5,798 nucleotides of DNA from JBNKDD01 sp050288085 (GTDB lineage: Bacteria > Chloroflexota > Anaerolineae > Aggregatilineales > UBA3940), in the NCBI GenBank assembly GCA_050288085.1, contig JBNKDD010000336.1, positions 1 through 5,798 of the forward strand. Direction: 5' to 3'. This document shows positions 4,579-5,798 of the stretch, piece after piece. The notes under the pieces are model-generated. The model saw only the letters and a program-made list of their open reading frames with translations. It was not told the DNA's origin and did not search any database. Positions within the stretch are counted from its first letter, which is position 1; the number at the start of each line of letters is the position of its first letter. A program made the position numbers and the translations under genes.

Positions 4579-5798
4579 ATGACCCAACCAATAGATACCA
4601 ATCGTCATGCCCTGCCCGGTCCGGATGACGTACTCCGCAAAGAACTGGATAATGGACTGGTTGTCCTGGTACGGGAGAACTTCACCAGCCCGGCGGTGAT
4701 TGTCTCCGGGAAGGTGCCGGGGGGCGCATTGCAAGAAACGCGGGAACAGGCGGGCCTGGCTAATTTCCAGGCATCGCTGTTGATGCGTGGCACGAAGAAT
4801 CACACCTTCGGCGAACTGTACGAGGAGATCGAGATCAACGGCGCAAGCGTCGGCGTGAGCTGCGGTGGTCACACCACCAGCTTCGGATCAAAAAGCCTGG
4901 CCGAAGACCTGGCGCTGATGCTCGAACTTCAGGCCGAAGTGCTGCAATTACCGACCTTCCCCGATGAGCACGTTGAACGGGTGCGCGGGCAGTTGATCAC
5001 TCGTTTGCATGCTCGCCAGTTTAACACGCGCCAGATGGCCGCTTTGGCCTTTAAGGAACTGGCTTACCCGTCTGAACATCCTTACGCCCGGTCGATCAGC
5101 GGCTACCTGGACACGGTCGAGGGGTTCACCCGTGACGACGTTGTCCGGCAGCATCAACGACTCGGCCCGCGTGGTGGGATCGTGGTGGTGGTCGGTGCGG
5201 TCAAAGCTGAGGAAGCGATCCGGCTGGTGGAGGAAAACTTAGGCGGTTGGACAAACCCCGATCAGCCCGATCTGCCTGATGCCCCCGACGCACCCCGGAT
5301 CGAGGATGTCCGCGAGAATTTTGTTGCTATTCCGGGCAAGACACAGGCCGACATTATATTTGGATATCCCGGCCCCCGGCGCAGTGCCCCGGATTATCAG
5401 GCGGCGCGGATGGCAAACAGCATCCTGGGGCAATTTGGCCTGTACGGTCGCCTGGGTGATAATATCCGCGAGGATGAGGGCCTGGCTTATTATTCCTACA
5501 GCCAACTGACCGGCGGCCTGGGGCCTGGTCCCTGGCAGGTATCGGCGGGCGTCAAGCCGGAGAAAGTCGAGCAGGCAGTGGGGATCATCCGGCACGAGAT
5601 CCGGCGGATGGTCGAGGAGCCGGTTACGGATGAAGAGCTGGCGGACAACAAGTCGTTCTTCAAGGGGCAGTTAGTGCTTGGTCTGGAAACCAACGAAGGA
5701 GTTGCCGCCGGTTTGATGAACATCGAGCAGCACCAGCTTGGCCTTGACTATCTACATCACTACGCGGAAACCGTTGATGCCATCACCGTTGAAGATGT
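4579..5798 (+). CDS. M16B peptidase-like, non-catalytic partner subunit (3' end cut off)
   Basis: The frame is open from ATG 4579 to the window edge (406 codons visible; the family norm is about 420-430, so only a short tail is missing). The protein begins MTQPIDTNRHALPGPDDVLR, with no signal peptide. The N-domain aligns with its neighbour: GLANFQASLLMRGT (59-72) corresponds to GISHWVEHMQFKGT there, so HxxEH is replaced by N62-F-Q-A65-S66. The third zinc ligand is also lost (I140 by alignment). It cannot bind catalytic zinc in the usual way. The C-domain has NIREDEGLAYYSY, with R297 and Y304 spaced as in the M16 Arg/Tyr pair, plus a Gly-rich GGLGPGP (515-521 region in DNA 5512-5529). This is the pattern of the second subunit of heterodimeric M16B peptidases such as Sphingomonas SPH2681/SPH2682. 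It is probably translated from the same mRNA as the catalytic subunit. Confidence 0.9.
   Translation, partial: MTQPIDTNRHALPGPDDVLRKELDNGLVVLVRENFTSPAVIVSGKVPGGALQETREQAGLANFQASLLMRGTKNHTFGELYEEIEINGASVGVSCGGHTTSFGSKSLAEDLALMLELQAEVLQLPTFPDEHVERVRGQLITRLHARQFNTRQMAALAFKELAYPSEHPYARSISGYLDTVEGFTRDDVVRQHQRLGPRGGIVVVVGAVKAEEAIRLVEENLGGWTNPDQPDLPDAPDAPRIEDVRENFVAIPGKTQADIIFGYPGPRRSAPDYQAARMANSILGQFGLYGRLGDNIREDEGLAYYSYSQLTGGLGPGPWQVSAGVKPEKVEQAVGIIRHEIRRMVEEPVTDEELADNKSFFKGQLVLGLETNEGVAAGLMNIEQHQLGLDYLHHYAETVDAITVED

Overview
The window carries five protein genes, all on the + strand, and nothing convincing on the - strand. Base composition is moderately GC-rich. The gene types and the two kinds of GC-rich palindromic intergenic repeat would suit a free-living environmental bacterium, perhaps Chloroflexota (Anaerolineae-like). 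That placement is a guess from gene style and repeats; no rRNA or other marker gene is present.

Layout: 1-145 is a leader that may include the last codons of an upstream gene. 146-484 encodes a 112-aa single-domain protein with a predicted ferredoxin-like (NIPSNAP/Dabb-type) fold. A perfect 9-bp hairpin at 506-529 separates it from 552-1487, an extended SDR-family nucleotide-sugar epimerase/dehydratase. After a 175-bp spacer comes 1663-2991, a complete UDP-glucose 6-dehydrogenase with all expected catalytic residues. It ends at a good intrinsic terminator (3035-3073). A new transcription unit then begins with a perfect TATAAT, a perfect 28-bp palindrome in the leader, and two consecutive M16 peptidase genes: 3142-4428 (complete) and 4579-5798 (runs off the window). 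Between the two M16 genes lies a 105-bp element with 10-bp terminal inverted repeats enclosing three perfect hairpins.

How the genes work together: the dehydrogenase makes UDP-glucuronate from UDP-glucose. The neighbouring epimerase could act on that product (or on another UDP-hexose), giving precursors for cell-surface polysaccharide. The two M16 proteins look like one heteromeric zinc peptidase with divided labour. The first has the zinc site (H50, E53, H54, E130) but lacks the Arg/Tyr substrate-positioning pair. The second lacks the zinc site entirely (N62/A65/S66 in its place) but keeps R297/Y304. Neither has a signal peptide, so the enzyme is probably cytoplasmic.

I see no defence system, CRISPR array, integrase, tRNA or rRNA. 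The most noteworthy items are the complementary M16 pair and the two structured intergenic repeats; neither amounts to a clearly new biological system.
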